A stretch of 64,000 nucleotides of DNA from Amblyomma americanum (lineage: Eukaryota > Arthropoda > Arachnida > Ixodida > Ixodidae), in NCBI RefSeq assembly GCF_052857255.1, contig NC_135498.1, positions 90,004,257 to 90,068,256 on the forward strand, read 5' to 3'. The notes beneath the pieces are model-generated. The model ran no database searches, had not been told where the DNA came from, and saw only the letters and a list, made by a program, of their open reading frames with translations. Below are positions 24,790 through 36,505 of the stretch, piece by piece. The translations under genes and the position numbers were made by a program. The stretch's first letter is position 1. Every line of letters starts with the position of its first letter.

Positions 24790-25870
24790 CCACCGTGATG
24801 AAATTTCGTTCAAAAATTGTGGCGAAGTGACGAGCTTCAAACTTACAGATCGGGTCGAACACGCTGACTTGGGAGCTGCGGAAGCCATCACACCGGTTGC
24901 GGTGAGTGGGGCCGGAGTGTGGTGGACGTTTCTGGGATGATATCGAACCTGGAGCAGCACAGAAAGAGAACAAAGAGGAAGGATTGGAAGCACTGGATCC
25001 GGAGTGCGACGCTACGCGACCGTAACCAGTCGCACTCTTGAACGGTGCTCCAAGGTGCTCTCCAACTTCGCCTTATAAGAGCGCAGGCAACAAGGGCGTG
25101 TCAAATCACACAGCACGCAGCATGGAGCGGGAATAATAGTGCGCGATTTGTCGGCTAGTTGCATTACTCACTTTTGCATAGAAGGGGTAATCGGTTGACT
25201 GCCAGAGTATGTCTTGCATAGACATTAAGGGGAATTTTTACCGAGAATTAGGGACAAGCACTCCATTTACTTGACTGGCAAAGCATGGCTATGAGCATTA
25301 AATTGACATCATCCGTGACGTAATAAGATTGTGACCGAGAGGGTACAAAAAGAAGGTCAGAGGCCCCTGGGCTCAGACGCGCTCGTGCTGCTCTGTCCCG
25401 AATTATTGGTAATCGCGAATGCAGTTCCTTTCGGGAACCCCACTGAAACTGGCCTTTTTTGGTTAGTCCGGGTTAGGGGCCGAGGGGCATGCCAAACCAC
25501 AATTTCTGTTTTTCTTCCCTCGACCGTCACCATGTGTACATTGAAAAATTTTGAAATTGTTACGCAAAAGCTGCGAAGACTATCATGTCTGAAATACAGC
25601 TAACAATGCGTGTAATAGTAAAGAAATCAAAGCTGTATATTACGCCAGCCGAGGCTGTGTGTTGCCAGTCGAAACAATATCTAGGAAGGCTCGTCGCTAA
25701 CGGCAGCTGTTTGCAGCCACACACAAAGATGAGTAGGCAGAGGAACGGGATGTACGAGGAAGCAATCCTTGTCAATAAGCAAAAGCCTCGGAGAATGCAC
25801 GATTCCGAGCTTGTGATACGAGGCGGCTGAAAGCGGCGGCATCTCGAAAACATCGGCGAGAGTAATATAA
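24790..25870. repeat. Segmental array block B, copy 3
   Basis: Tandem partner of 23,040-24,130, so block B was duplicated again inside this unit. Order and spacing of landmarks are kept and identity is moderate by eye. Reading frames are not shared, which argues against a conserved coding exon. Confidence 0.7.
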
Positions 25871-25939
25871 CGTTAGCGCTCTGCGACAGACCATGCTAGT
25901 GCTGCGTACCAGGTAATACTGTGCGCGAATGTAAAAGTG

Positions 25940-26290
25940 CAAGGCCGTCTGCAATGTATCTTACGCAGCGCTGCCTTCCGGCGACGAAGCCGGTCTTGAC
26001 TTCCCGTGGCACCCACATGACGACGGCACTTCAGAGGCACAGGGCACCCGGCCCCGTTGTGGCTATTTTTTTCTGACCCCGGGGGTGCCGGCACTGCATC
26101 GCAACAAGCAATGTGATTTAAAAATTTGACACACATTCCAACGAAGATATGAATCAACAAACTTTTCGACCGCACCTCTTCACAGATGTCTACAGCTAGA
26201 GCAGAGCCCTTCACATCTGCATATGCAGTGAGTGGGTGGCTGCCAGCGTAGGTCCAGCCGAGAGGAAAAAACAGACACGAGATTATAGCT
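25940..26290. repeat. Segmental array block C, copy 2
   Basis: Matches 21,400-21,860 (AAGCCGGTCTTGAC, GTGGCACCCACATGACGA, GCAGTGAGTGG). A 192-codon minus-strand frame spans this block and part of B (25,873-26,451), but the homologous stretch at 21.4-21.7 kb is in a different frame, so I do not call it a gene. Confidence 0.6.
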
Positions 26291-26588
26291 TGCAGTGTTA
26301 ATTGCAGGAGAGGAAAGCGAAGTGAAACAGTGAGGTAGATCTTGGGTAACTGACACATGGGCAACTCGCATGGCGGGGTTTTGAGCCCGCTAGCGATACT
26401 CCGATCTGCCGCGTGGTGTATAATGCATGAGAGCGTGGCAGACCCATCCACAGCAGGGAGTAAATGAGCGCTCCTTACAAGAGAACTGCGCAGCCTTCAA
26501 ATATTGAAAAGGTTTCAAAAGTAATGGTCACTACCAAGAGTTCGTTACACTGTGTCTTTTTTCTCTAAGAAAATTGTGTTGTCACCAT

Positions 26589-27240
26589 ACTTGTTCGCCG
26601 GGTTGGTAACTAGCATCCTTGTTGGTAATTAACAGATTATACCGTGTTCACTGCAGCTGGCCGCTAACTCTAATTTTTAAGCTAATTTATGTCACCATCA
26701 ATTTCCTCCAGTTGACAATGTCTGGCGCACTCTAAACAGCGGATGAAAATTCGTTTGTGCGTTAAAAACAGACACCGACTGCGCGTGTCAATCTCTCATG
26801 TGTCCTTCCAGATAGAGAATTGCGCATGAGCTGCACAAGTTCGGGCTCGCAAGAGACCAACGGTGGATTGGCGTGCATGCAAAGGGCGCACACGCGCAGA
26901 GAAATGTGAGGAGGTGTGGTCACATGGCCTGTCTACCCATTCTCGCCATGTGCATGCACGTCTATCCACCGTTGGTCTCTTGCGAGCGCGAACTTGTGCA
27001 GCTCATGCGCAATTTTCTATCTGGAAGGACACATGAGAGATTGACACGCGCAGTGGGTGTCTGTTTTTAACGCACAAACGAATTTTCATCCACTTTTTAG
27101 AGTGTGCCGCACCTTGTCAACTGGAGGAATGTGCTGGGGACATAAATTAGCATAAAAATTAGAGTTAGCGGCCAGCTGCAGTGGACTCGGTGTAGTTTGT
27201 TTAACAACAGGGATGTTATTTACCAACCAGGCGAACAAGT
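26589..27240. repeat. Long near-palindrome (two ~290-bp arms, ~70-bp loop)
   Basis: Left arm 26,589-26,881 and right arm about 26,948-27,240 are reverse complements with scattered mismatches. For example, ACTTGTTCGCC at 26,589 pairs with GGCGAACAAGT ending at 27,240, and CTCATGTGTCCTTCCAGATA pairs with its complement near 27,015-27,035. The outer ~50 bp of both arms are a piece of Ty3/gypsy integrase coding sequence that continues to the right past 27,240. The transcript would fold into a long hairpin. Confidence 0.9.
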
Positions 27241-27435
27241 CTGGGTTTGGAGCCAAATCTGCATGCGAGGGCACTCCGAAAAGCTTCTGCATCGATATTT
27301 TGGCCTCTACGAGGTTCTCCGGCAACTAAGTGAGTTGAACTACGAAGTTCTACGCCAATAAACAGTTCGCTCCTCTAGACGGCCGACCTTCGAAGTCGTC
27401 GACGTTGCACGGATGAAGCCGTACTATGCCCCCTA
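27211..27435 (+). pseudogene. Ty3/gypsy integrase C-terminal (GPF-type) fragment
   Basis: The plus strand encodes the end of a gypsy-type integrase. YQPGEQVWVW starts near 27,221, then comes a SEKLLHRYFGLYEVLRQL segment (the GPF/Y-like module, with G-L replacing G-P), NYEV, and a terminal VVDVARMKPYYAP before a stop near 27,433. Another stop (TAA) interrupts it near 27,357. The catalytic core is absent upstream and the palindrome replaces it. This is a second, different gypsy lineage from the element at 36.5-42.2 kb. Confidence 0.75.
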
Positions 27436-27522
27436 GCGCTTCAGGCGTGTCTACAACAGATTTCAGACACATGCGACGTCTCTCGCTGCTTCCCATTGCT
27501 GCGGCACCAAGTCGGTGCTCTT

Positions 27523-27538
27523 CAGAGAGGGGGAGCAA
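27523..27538 (+). promoter_or_regulatory. Polypurine tract-like sequence
   Basis: CAGAGAGGGGGAGCAA lies between the integrase stop and a TGCCACATAACG start, where the plus-strand primer of an LTR element belongs. It supports reading the next stretch as a 3' LTR. Confidence 0.5.
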
Positions 27539-27720
27539 TGCCACATAACGACCAATCCAATGGCGCCGTATTGCGGCCGAACTGTTTTACCTGGCGCTTG
27601 GCAAGCCTTGGACATGCTAGGGACTAGTGCTTTGTCGTCTTCCTCGCTTGAGCTCCCTGCAGTCTGACACGTCTCAGCAAGTCCGAGTAAAAATGTTTTT
27701 CGCACGTCAACTGTTCTTTT
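27539..27720 (+). mobile_element. Putative gypsy 3' LTR fragment
   Basis: Starts TG directly after the polypurine-like tract. There is no second LTR in the window to confirm it, and the right boundary is uncertain, so this is called by position only. Confidence 0.4.
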
Positions 27721-27889
27721 GAAAATATTGCAACAAAAATGCGTTCCCGTTTACACACGTTTTGTGTTGCATATTACGCTTAGATGTTTGAACTATTGTT
27801 GCTGATTGTACAGCATAAATACTTTATATTATTTATGCCATTCGCTGCAAATTTTATATTCGTAAATAAAACAAGTTGACACACACTTA

Positions 27890-28900
27890 GTTCCGTTTCC
27901 CTTTGAATTTGTGCTACTGTTCACCACAATGAATCGACCTTGGCGATGCCGAAAGAAGTTTCTCGATACTTAAAGGTGGCCGTCTTATTTCACAGCACTG
28001 ATTCATGAAGTTTCTACGCGATGAGGTTACAGCTGTTCATGAAGGTAACCGCATAGCAGCGGCCGAATATTACGAACGTTCCCGCCTTACTGTGGCTCAT
28101 GCCTCAAAAACTACAATGTGACCGCAATATTTGCGGATTACGTACAAGCTTCAGCCATAACTTGACGAGATTCAACTTTTCATGAACTGTCTTCTTGAAG
28201 GATAGGGGTAAGCAAGTCGCCCGACAACACTCCGGACTGCATTGTACGCCATTCCTATTCTATAAATTTCAATTCCTGGAATATAGATCAACAATTTAGT
28301 CAAATAAATCTGTTTCATACTGAAGCAACGTTCTAGAAATTACGTGCTAATTATCTCCAAAGTGACTTATCGGGTACATATCAAAAGCCAATAAAAGATT
28401 ACTCGGGCACTTTAGCAAAGCCGTTTTCCCTTGTGCACCTCTTCTTGACATGCAGGGAAAACCATCTGAGATATTGTGTACCCTTAACTGAGACACTCAG
28501 ACCCTCTCCTCTCCTCTAGAGAGGAGAGATAGCCAGGGAGATAAGTCCAGATAGACATTTTTTTCCACCCCCTGAAAGTATGCTTCATCCTTGTCTTCCT
28601 TTCCCTCACTTTACCTCAGCAGCTAATCCGTTTGTACCCTTACTCTCCACTTTCTCCTCCTCCCCCTTTTTCACTCCACTCTCAATTGGCAGATGGTAAC
28701 TTGCAACAAGGATGCACCAAGAAGAAAGCCTCACCATTTCTAGCATGGACATGATTGCCAGACTAGTACAGGACGTCGCAGCCGACGAAGTGCTGCCGCT
28801 CTATAGGGCGTTCCCACATCCAAAGCGCTGCTGCTGTCTGCGAAAGCCATGCATACAAGCATTACAGCGAGCCACAGAAGAGCGCTGGAAGCTTAAACAG
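27890..28900. repeat. Segmental array block A, copy 3
   Basis: The longest block A copy. It shares CCGCATAGCAGCGG (about 28,050) with copy 2, and CTTGTACCCTTACTC-like, GACGTCGCAGCCGACGA and CCCACATCCAAAGC landmarks with copy 1 (16.7-17.0 kb). Confidence 0.65.
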
Positions 28901-31170
28901 ACAGTTAGCGAGAAAATCTTCACTATTCAATAGGCTCAGATAACTGATTAGCCTCTAGGCTCTCCATAGGCACATCATAAGCCACTTGTTCCGTCTGTTA
29001 TAGCACCTTAGTGTTTAATTGTGCTGAAGACAAGACAGATGCATGCAGGAATGCTTATTGCCTAGGTGGTAACAGTTATTTGCAAATGCCGATGATACGT
29101 TGGACAGTGACGGGTTGAGTGACAATCGAAATCAGGCCTTTGACAATAACCTGGAGTTAACCTATCTTGCGTAAAGTACAAAAGCCTTTACCTTGCATAT
29201 CCAGGGCAGCCCATCGCGTCCCAGTTAGATGCGTCAAAGTTTTATTCGCCCGGAAGTAGGTGAGACTAGGAATGGATCCTTCCAATAAATTTGAAAATTA
29301 TGTTGAAACCTTTTTGAATAATGAAAAGGCTGTGGTTCAACATGGCTTGAACTTAGTGTTCGAGCCAAAGCTCTGTCAAGCATGTCTCCACTGTCTGAAA
29401 TCCAAAGTCAAGGTCAAGGGTCAAGATTAGGTGCCGAATGATTATAGTCATATGATCACTAGCTCATACTACCGTAGTTTGGGCCATACCGCCATGCACT
29501 TAAGTTCCGTTTGACCTTGTGAGGCATTGAAGGTCATTGTCTTAGCCACATAGAAATCAGAAGTTGTCCCCCGAGGAGTAGAGCTCCCGCCATAAAACGA
29601 AACATTTCTCGTGAGTGAGAGAGATGAGTGATTCGAAATTTTTTTAGGAGTGGAAGCAAATTTACGCCGTTCACAAAATCGCTACTGCACGGCCAGGAAA
29701 CCATATGGAGACGTTTGCAGCCTAACAGCGTTTTTATATTTCGCCTTCATCGATATACAGTAGTGAACCAAAAAAGATATATTACAGCAAAAGCTCTAGC
29801 ATGCTAGTCCAAAGACTCGTGGCAGAAGGCGAGCGGGCACGACTGCCTAACGGGGCCGCCTCACCGAGGCCCATGGCAGGGATTCCTTCGTCGAGCGTGT
29901 GCGTGGCCCCTGCCGCGACGAGCCTGGAGTAGCTGCGGCCGAGGTGTCGTCTGCGTTGGTTTGGCCGGCTGCTCCCTGTGCGTCGACCCGTCGGGCTCTC
30001 GGGCTCTGCGTAGTATCGACACAGGGAATTTAGCATCGTCGAATTCGTGCTACCATATAAGTGACGGCCATTCGCAGTCTGGCAGCGATTAAAAGGTGAG
30101 GCCAGTTTTTGTTTCATGAATAGTGGATACTGCTATATTTTTTCAGTTTAAATACTCAAGAATAAAGCGTACACAGTCGAACCCGATAACAGCGTTCGAA
30201 ATTAAGCTGAGATGTTTAGACCCACTTGGCGCCTATAATGGCACATTCTCGTTAAAGTACGGATGTTTGCATGGCTTGAACGAAGACAAAGCGCGAAGCA
30301 GGGGTGAAGCCAACTGATAGCCTTGCGCAGCCAAGCTCGTCGTTTTACAGCGCGCAGCTTTTTCCGACGCGTCCAAACGTTGGAATCAACAGAATTGGCG
30401 GCCATTGAAGCGATAACTCTGACAGCACCTCTTTCAAGCACAGCCTTCTAGTATTTCGCCTTTCGAACCTCGTTTAAAGTAACTCACATCGTTCCGCAGC
30501 CTCACTGGGACAACAGCGGTCAAGAATTTACGCGACGTGCCAGCGCGTGGCGAAAATGCATCTCTGCGCCGACATAACAGGGCTCTTTCGTTTCTCGCAA
30601 CCTCTCAAACCTACCTTCCGCGTGCCGTGCGTAGATCTGAACCTGCGCCAAGTGCCGTTTCGCCACCCGCGTGGCGTCTGCTCTAGGCGCCATGGTGGAC
30701 AAAGCAGATCGCGTTACCTACTTTCAGGGCACCTCTGCATGCGAGTCACCAGCCACATATTTTCCCGAATTTTTATAGTGCGCAAGCAATAAGGTCCTGA
30801 CTCAACGACTTCCACGGTCTTAGCCTGAAACCTGCTTGACTCTGCCAGGTGGTCGACCACCTACTCCCCGGGTTGTGTGGCAACGGGCGCACTCAGTCTA
30901 AAAGTTGCCTGACCTTGAAAACCAAGCCTCGGACCGAAGCCGAGGAGAAAGCCGCAGTGCTAGCCAACTTGGTTGGCATTTGGCCTACCCACGCTAAATC
31001 ACCCGTCATTTTTATCTTGTGTTCTTCATTGGAGTGATCCGTAATCTCAAACAAGCGCATGGTGAAAAAAAAACTAAGGGGATGGGATGGCGTTACTGGG
31101 TTAAGGCCCATATATGCGAAATTGCTAATTCTCCACATAAGACTCATAGATCGCTGGAAGTCCTCATTCC
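28901..31170. other. Anonymous DNA with a GC-rich patch
   Basis: No recognised gene. 29,800-30,020 is distinctly GC-rich and CpG-containing compared with its flanks and is spanned by a 111-codon minus-strand frame without a recognisable domain. It may be a fragment of an element that I do not know. Confidence 0.45.
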
Positions 31171-31177
31171 ACTTCTC

Positions 31178-31370
31178 ACGCAGTGGTGCAGCAGGTGCTG
31201 CCACCGGTGGGGCTTGTGAGACCCGAATGGTTCTTCCCAAGCAGCCTCTCACGACCAGTCATTAAGTGCCGCATGCCATGGTGGCCAGTTTTCTCAATTC
31301 GGTGGGCAGGTTGCGATGACGCCAGAAGGTCATGTGACCAGGTGGTCCTCCTTGGTTGCTTCAACAGCCG
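31178..31370 (+). mobile_element. Solo arm of the 47-48 kb MITE-like family
   Basis: Begins CGCAGTGGTGCAGC, continues with GGTGCTGCCACCGGTGGGGC, CTCTCACGACCAG and GGTCATGTGACC, and matches the arms at 47,698-47,935 and 47,990-48,211. Only one arm is present here. Confidence 0.65.
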
Positions 31371-32861
31371 GTTGCTCCGGCCGCTCCAGCTACGACACCT
31401 TAAACCGTCACCAACACTGACGCAACGCATTTTTTTCGACGAAGTGGTACTAACTCCCTGGCGTTACAGTGAACAAAAAGGCCCCTAGTTTGAGAATGAC
31501 CACTTCTCCTAATCACGAGGACGGTGTAATATTCAGGCCTCCGCGAAAAATCCGTTTATGGTAAGCACAAAGAAACAAAAGAAATGTGCGAGGCATTGTT
31601 CGCGTGAAGGAAGCAAGCAAGAATACTAATGCTTGGCAACAATATCAGATCCATCCTCGAGTTCAGCAGTCAACGAGGCTAATTCGATTGAAATTGCCGT
31701 CCGAGGCGATCATGTTATGTAAACGTTCTCACGTCAACCATAGTAGGCTATACACATCAGGGTGAAGCCCTGCGAACAAGTGGGTATGCCAGACATGAAT
31801 GCAGAAGGGGACATTGCGTGGAAAGCGCGGACCAACGCACAAACGACACTCCTCTGGAGCAATCTCCGGAGGGTGTACCTTCGGGAACGCACCGGTAAAA
31901 ATTTATCTCCTACCTGTAATACTAGAAACTCCCACTCAGCACTTTCCGCAATCAACAACCCAGCAACCATAGCATTCGCAACGGATGCTTGATCCCTAGG
32001 CCCCCGTACGTTGCAGTTGCCTAGTGGATATCGTGTTACCTGTCTATAGCTCTTTCTTCAGTTTTCTGCCGGTGGCGTCGGTGTCCGCAACACCACCGCC
32101 GGGCAGCACCAGATCAATCTTTACCTTCGGACACCCACCGGTGAAAATGCACCTACGACTTAAGGGGCCAACACCTTCCCAGTACAAGGCGTATTGTCTC
32201 ACAACTAGAGCATCGCTGCGCTAGCCTAGTTGTTCCACATTAATGTGTCAACTCAACTATGCCCTCATTTATTCGTGGTCACAAGCAAACTCCACTCTGG
32301 ATCATTCGCATTACAAACAGGTAACCAACCTGTGAATTGTGGTCTGTTTGTGTCAAACGCAAATATAAAAAAGAGCATTTCTTTCCCGTCATAATGCTTA
32401 GCACAGTCGCATTTTACGCAGAGGCCTTAGCATTCCAATGTTCTTCGCAACCAGGAGGACTGATCATCCTCACATTCGGAGGCTTGTTGTCTGCTCGTTC
32501 AACCCGAGCGCTTCGGAAATTTAGGGTCAGGGCTGTGAAGAGCACGAAAGCAAAAAAAAATAGAAAGATTGTTTTCGCACGCATGTTGAGTACCCTGGAA
32601 AGGGGCGACGCGATCCGCTTCACACATCACGGCGGTTCTACGAAGGCTAGACCAGAGGCCTGGCGGATGACGAAGCCGCAACTGGCGCCGGTAGCGACCC
32701 CCGTACAGCATGTGTAGGGCAGGAGTGAATGTACACAGGCTGAGGTTATGCACGGCTGCAGTTCTGCCACGCGCTCGCACGTCCGGCAAGCTTTTGATAA
32801 CGACTCTGCCTCACTTTCTTTCCACCGGCACGGATCCGGCTCCTTCTCAGCGAAGTTTCCT

Positions 32862-32935
32862 ATGGTAAAGATCTACCGATTGAACACCCTGCTTGCGCTG
32901 GGCGCCATCCTCTCTTCTGGACTGTGGCTTGCGAA
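32862..32935 (+). other. Candidate first coding exon with signal-anchor-like N terminus
   Basis: From the ATG at 32,862 the frame gives MVKIYRLNTLLALGAILSS and then GLWLAKY: a short basic start followed by a hydrophobic stretch of about 15 residues, like a signal peptide or type II membrane anchor. Possible splice donors follow (GAA|GTACGT at 32,936 or TACG|TAAAAG at 32,940). The ATG context is only fair (C at -3, G at +4). No downstream exon could be found by eye, so the gene is hypothetical and this could be chance. Confidence 0.2.
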
Positions 32936-35900
32936 GTACGTAAAAGGCAGCATCGCGGCGCCTTCTCTATGTGTTACAACGAAGTGCGCCTCCGGCTGGT
33001 TGATGACAGTTTGCAGTGCACATGTTTAGTCACCATTTTTTGCGTCGGTCATTTAGAGTGAAGAAAAGCAGATAACGGTTGGCGCAGAACTTTTTCTAAT
33101 CTGCAAAAATACAACCTTGTAGAAACAAATCGTGAGTGCTTATTGCAGATAAAGGAGGCTCAAGTATCATGTTCAATATTCTCGGGAAATTTTTTTTTAA
33201 ATTCTAAGATACTGTTAGGAAAATATAAAAGTAATTGTTCATTATTCTGATAAGTAGAAAAATCTATCTTCTAAAGTGTTTCCATCGATCGCATCCAACA
33301 GCTAAGACTGCTGTAGGAAACGAATGGGGAAAGCTTTTGACGGTAGCAAAAATATTAATAGAACAGAAATACAAGACTGCTGTCGGGTGACCAGCAGATA
33401 TATAGATCATTATAGTGATATTTACATTACAAGAAAAAACTGCTTTCATGAATGGTTTAGCGCTAAAAATGCTTTTGTCTCCAATATCTTGTTACGGGAA
33501 AGCAAACCGAATACTTATTTCCTCAACTAAATACAACGGAATTCGAAATAAGGACCTCGCTTATCATTTTTGTCGCGCATCTCTAGTTAGCAAATGTATT
33601 TAACTTGTTCATTATGCTAAACACATTGTCTTGGAAGTATAACAATTTTAATGAAAAAAACAGCGCATCGTCGCTGGCGGAAGAAAGCCAATTTATTGTA
33701 AAAAAAGATAAAAAGAAGAGAGGTCATGAAGCTGAGCCTTTTTCACTGTGCTTGGTCGAGGAGATGGGGAAGGCGCTCTATCGTTATCTGGCTTCTCTTA
33801 TCTTTAATCTATGGCTACACTATTGCAAGACCGGCTCGTACACGTGGCCAGGACAATCGGGAGAGCCCGGCGCAGGATACCACAAGCACCTAGTAAGCGG
33901 AGCAGGCCTTCTGCGCACCCTACATTGAGTGTTCGGGTTTTGGTTCGATAGCGCCAGCTGCAAACGAACTGCGGCAGAGCGAACAGCAGGTCTGGCTCAC
34001 CGAACAGCAGCTCTGCGAATGGCCCTTGCGGGGGCTGTCTGTCCGGCGCAGGTGGTGCCTTCAGCTGCCTTCCCTCCGCGGGCTGTGCGAGAAGCCCGGC
34101 ACTCGGCAGGCTCGTGGGCCCGGCTTTTAGCTGGCCTGCATGGCATGGGCACAAGGAATGGTGTGTGGCATGCTGAGAGATGTTTCTCGTCCCTTTCCAG
34201 CTTAGCAGCGATGACCGCTCTAATCATGACTCGGCATTTTCTGCAAACAAGCATGGTGCTTCTACCGGGAGAGGTCGATCAGGGCCACTTTGGGAGATTT
34301 ATTCGGTAACATGGTTCCCACATGAGCGTTATGAACGGAGGTCTGACTGCGATTTCCCATGAATAGACTAGCCACAGCTTGGTCGGTAGACCACTGGTAC
34401 CACCAGCGGCGCAGCAGACTCAAAACCCGAATGTGTGCGGAAGCATTATATTTTCCATGTCATGCAGATCCTGGCGTGTATGCTTTTATTGCTGTGCTAT
34501 AAGAGTGTTTGTGCTAGCGCACTTGAGTAATATGATTTCTTTTGTGTTTATAAACAAGCAATCATTTCGTTGTCTGCAAGCCATGTAATCACAATTCTTG
34601 CTTGATTTGCATTAAGTCTAAGTACAGAAACTGCTCAGTTCTGCTAATGATTTTTGTGAGCGTATGCAGTTGTTCGGCCTGCCTTTGGTAGCAGGCAGAA
34701 CATGGCTGACATTAGATGGCATGACTTCCATGGCTGAGAGGCCGGGACTCATAGGTGGGACGCAAGAACAAAATCTGAAATGATCGAAAATTGAGCCTTT
34801 TGTTTCTGTGGCGTCGTATCACCGCGTAGCTCTTACTGGGGCGAATATTCCCACGGGAGAAAGGCTATTTTGGCAGGGAAAAAATAATTTATGAAGTCCA
34901 GTGTCTTTGACCCACTCCGTACTAATGTACAGTTTGGGGAAAGACAAGACACACGCGATATGGCGATGCGGGGCATCGCAAGTTCGCGACACTAGACAGG
35001 AATCTCCAGTTGCAAAATAGCAGGACTGCCTCGTTCTCTTGACATCCCGGTTTGGGACAGCACAAGTTCTGAGCAACCTATAACACATTCCTTTCTTGCA
35101 ACCATCATTGAGCAATCGACGCTCGGCTTCCGAGGCACCATCAGTAGGCCTCAATTCAGCGCCAGCGAATAGCGAGAAGGCGGAGGCTCACCGAACTGCA
35201 CCGAGCGCAGCATCTCTCTGTCGACCTGTACCTCCAGCAGGGGAGAGGGCTCATGATTCATGTTGCGCGACCTCAGTCGAGTGGCTGGTCCGCCCTCGTC
35301 GCAATTGATGGCCCTGGGTGCATCGTTTCGCCTGCACAGGATGAACACACGGAATTCCGAGCCTCATGATTTATCCCGGTTGGTGCATGACGAGTTTGCA
35401 AGAAATCCTTGCAATGTCTCAAGTCAATTACATGAAAGCCGGTCCATTTCAAATTGAACTGAATAAGAGTGGATTGTTATTTTATCAGGGTAAACACCGA
35501 AGTATTTACGAGAGAAAATATTCTGCATTCACTGATCGATTCAAGTTATACATTACGGTCTGAAGCGTCTTGCCTATCTTCCTCGACACATATGTAATCC
35601 AGCTAACCGGATCACATTTGAAAATTAACTCAGAAACTGCAGAAATATTGCGACATGTTTTACAGTGCACGCTCAGACAGGTTGTATAGTTTTCCGCTCA
35701 AAACTATAGAGAAGTCGAAGCGTGCATTATTTATGAGCCATATTCAAAATCTGGAATTTAGCAGAGTCATTCGCCATCTAGCTCATTTTTTAACATTAAG
35801 CACATTTACTAGACAAAACTAAAGTCTTAACGTATTATATTTTCCATTTTCTGGGTAGGTGTTTCAAGAGCAGAAAAATTGGACTCTAAATTCTGAACAG

Positions 35901-36501
35901 TTTTTTATTTGCTGCGTTTGAAATTTGTTTCGAGAATGCATCCGTCATTAAACACAGTTGTCTATTTGCTATTTAGGTAACGTCAAAAAAAAACTACTTG
36001 AATTTCGAGCTACAAAACATTTCCTTTTCTAGCGCCAAAATTAAACGTTTTTCAAGAGCCGCAAAACAAGTCCATGTAACAAGCCGGAATCGATACTTTC
36101 TTGGAAGGATAAGTAACTTTCTTTTGCATGATTGGGGGCGTAATTGTGAAGGGGCGTAATAAGCGAATGAGCGTAATAGCTTTTACACGCCACTGCCGGC
36201 TGAACGTTAACCTGATGCACCTACTTCGCGATCTTCGACTGTGTTGAATTGGTTTCAAGAGTGTAGTACATTCATGCGACGTCGATGATCTTTTCGTGCC
36301 GCTTCCCGCGTTGGATAGCGAAGTGTTATTAACACCGGGAAAACAGACGACGAATGTAGAACGAGCAGCATGGCGCGGGTTGCCTGTGCTGGGTAGTTAA
36401 TGATCGCGCGCTTGTGCGGGTGTGCGAGGGGGGGAGGGCGCAGCGGTGTGTGGGGGGGACTGCGCTGGGTGGGCGAATGTGCGCGCGCGCTGGTTGTGTG
36501 C

Positions 36502-36505
36502 AGCT
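36502..36505. other. Left target-site duplication (AGCT)
   Basis: AGCT directly precedes the 5' LTR and recurs at 42,197-42,200 just after the 3' LTR. Its length fits Ty3/gypsy integration. Confidence 0.75.

Larger units (their letters stand above)
31390..36505. other. Mostly anonymous DNA left of the LTR element
   Basis: No established gene. It contains a candidate first exon at 32,862-32,935 and a possible terminal-inverted-repeat pair (TTCGGGTTTTG at 33,932-33,942, complement at 34,421-34,431). At 36,426-36,472 a G-rich, CpG-rich stretch with several G-runs abuts the 5' LTR. Longer open frames (32,337-32,717 and 33,605-33,928) show no domain. Confidence 0.45.

Noticed and set aside
25873..26451. 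192-codon minus-strand open frame
   Set aside because: It spans array blocks B and C, the homologous copy at 21.4-21.7 kb is in a different frame, and no domain is recognisable.
28500..28530. Palindrome around CTCTCCTCTAGAGAGGAGAG
   Set aside because: The arms are out of register by a base and the sequence is low-complexity CT/GA, so it is not called as a site.
32337..32717. 126-codon plus-strand open frame
   Set aside because: Basic and low in information, with no domain. The candidate exon at 32,862 is in different sequence.
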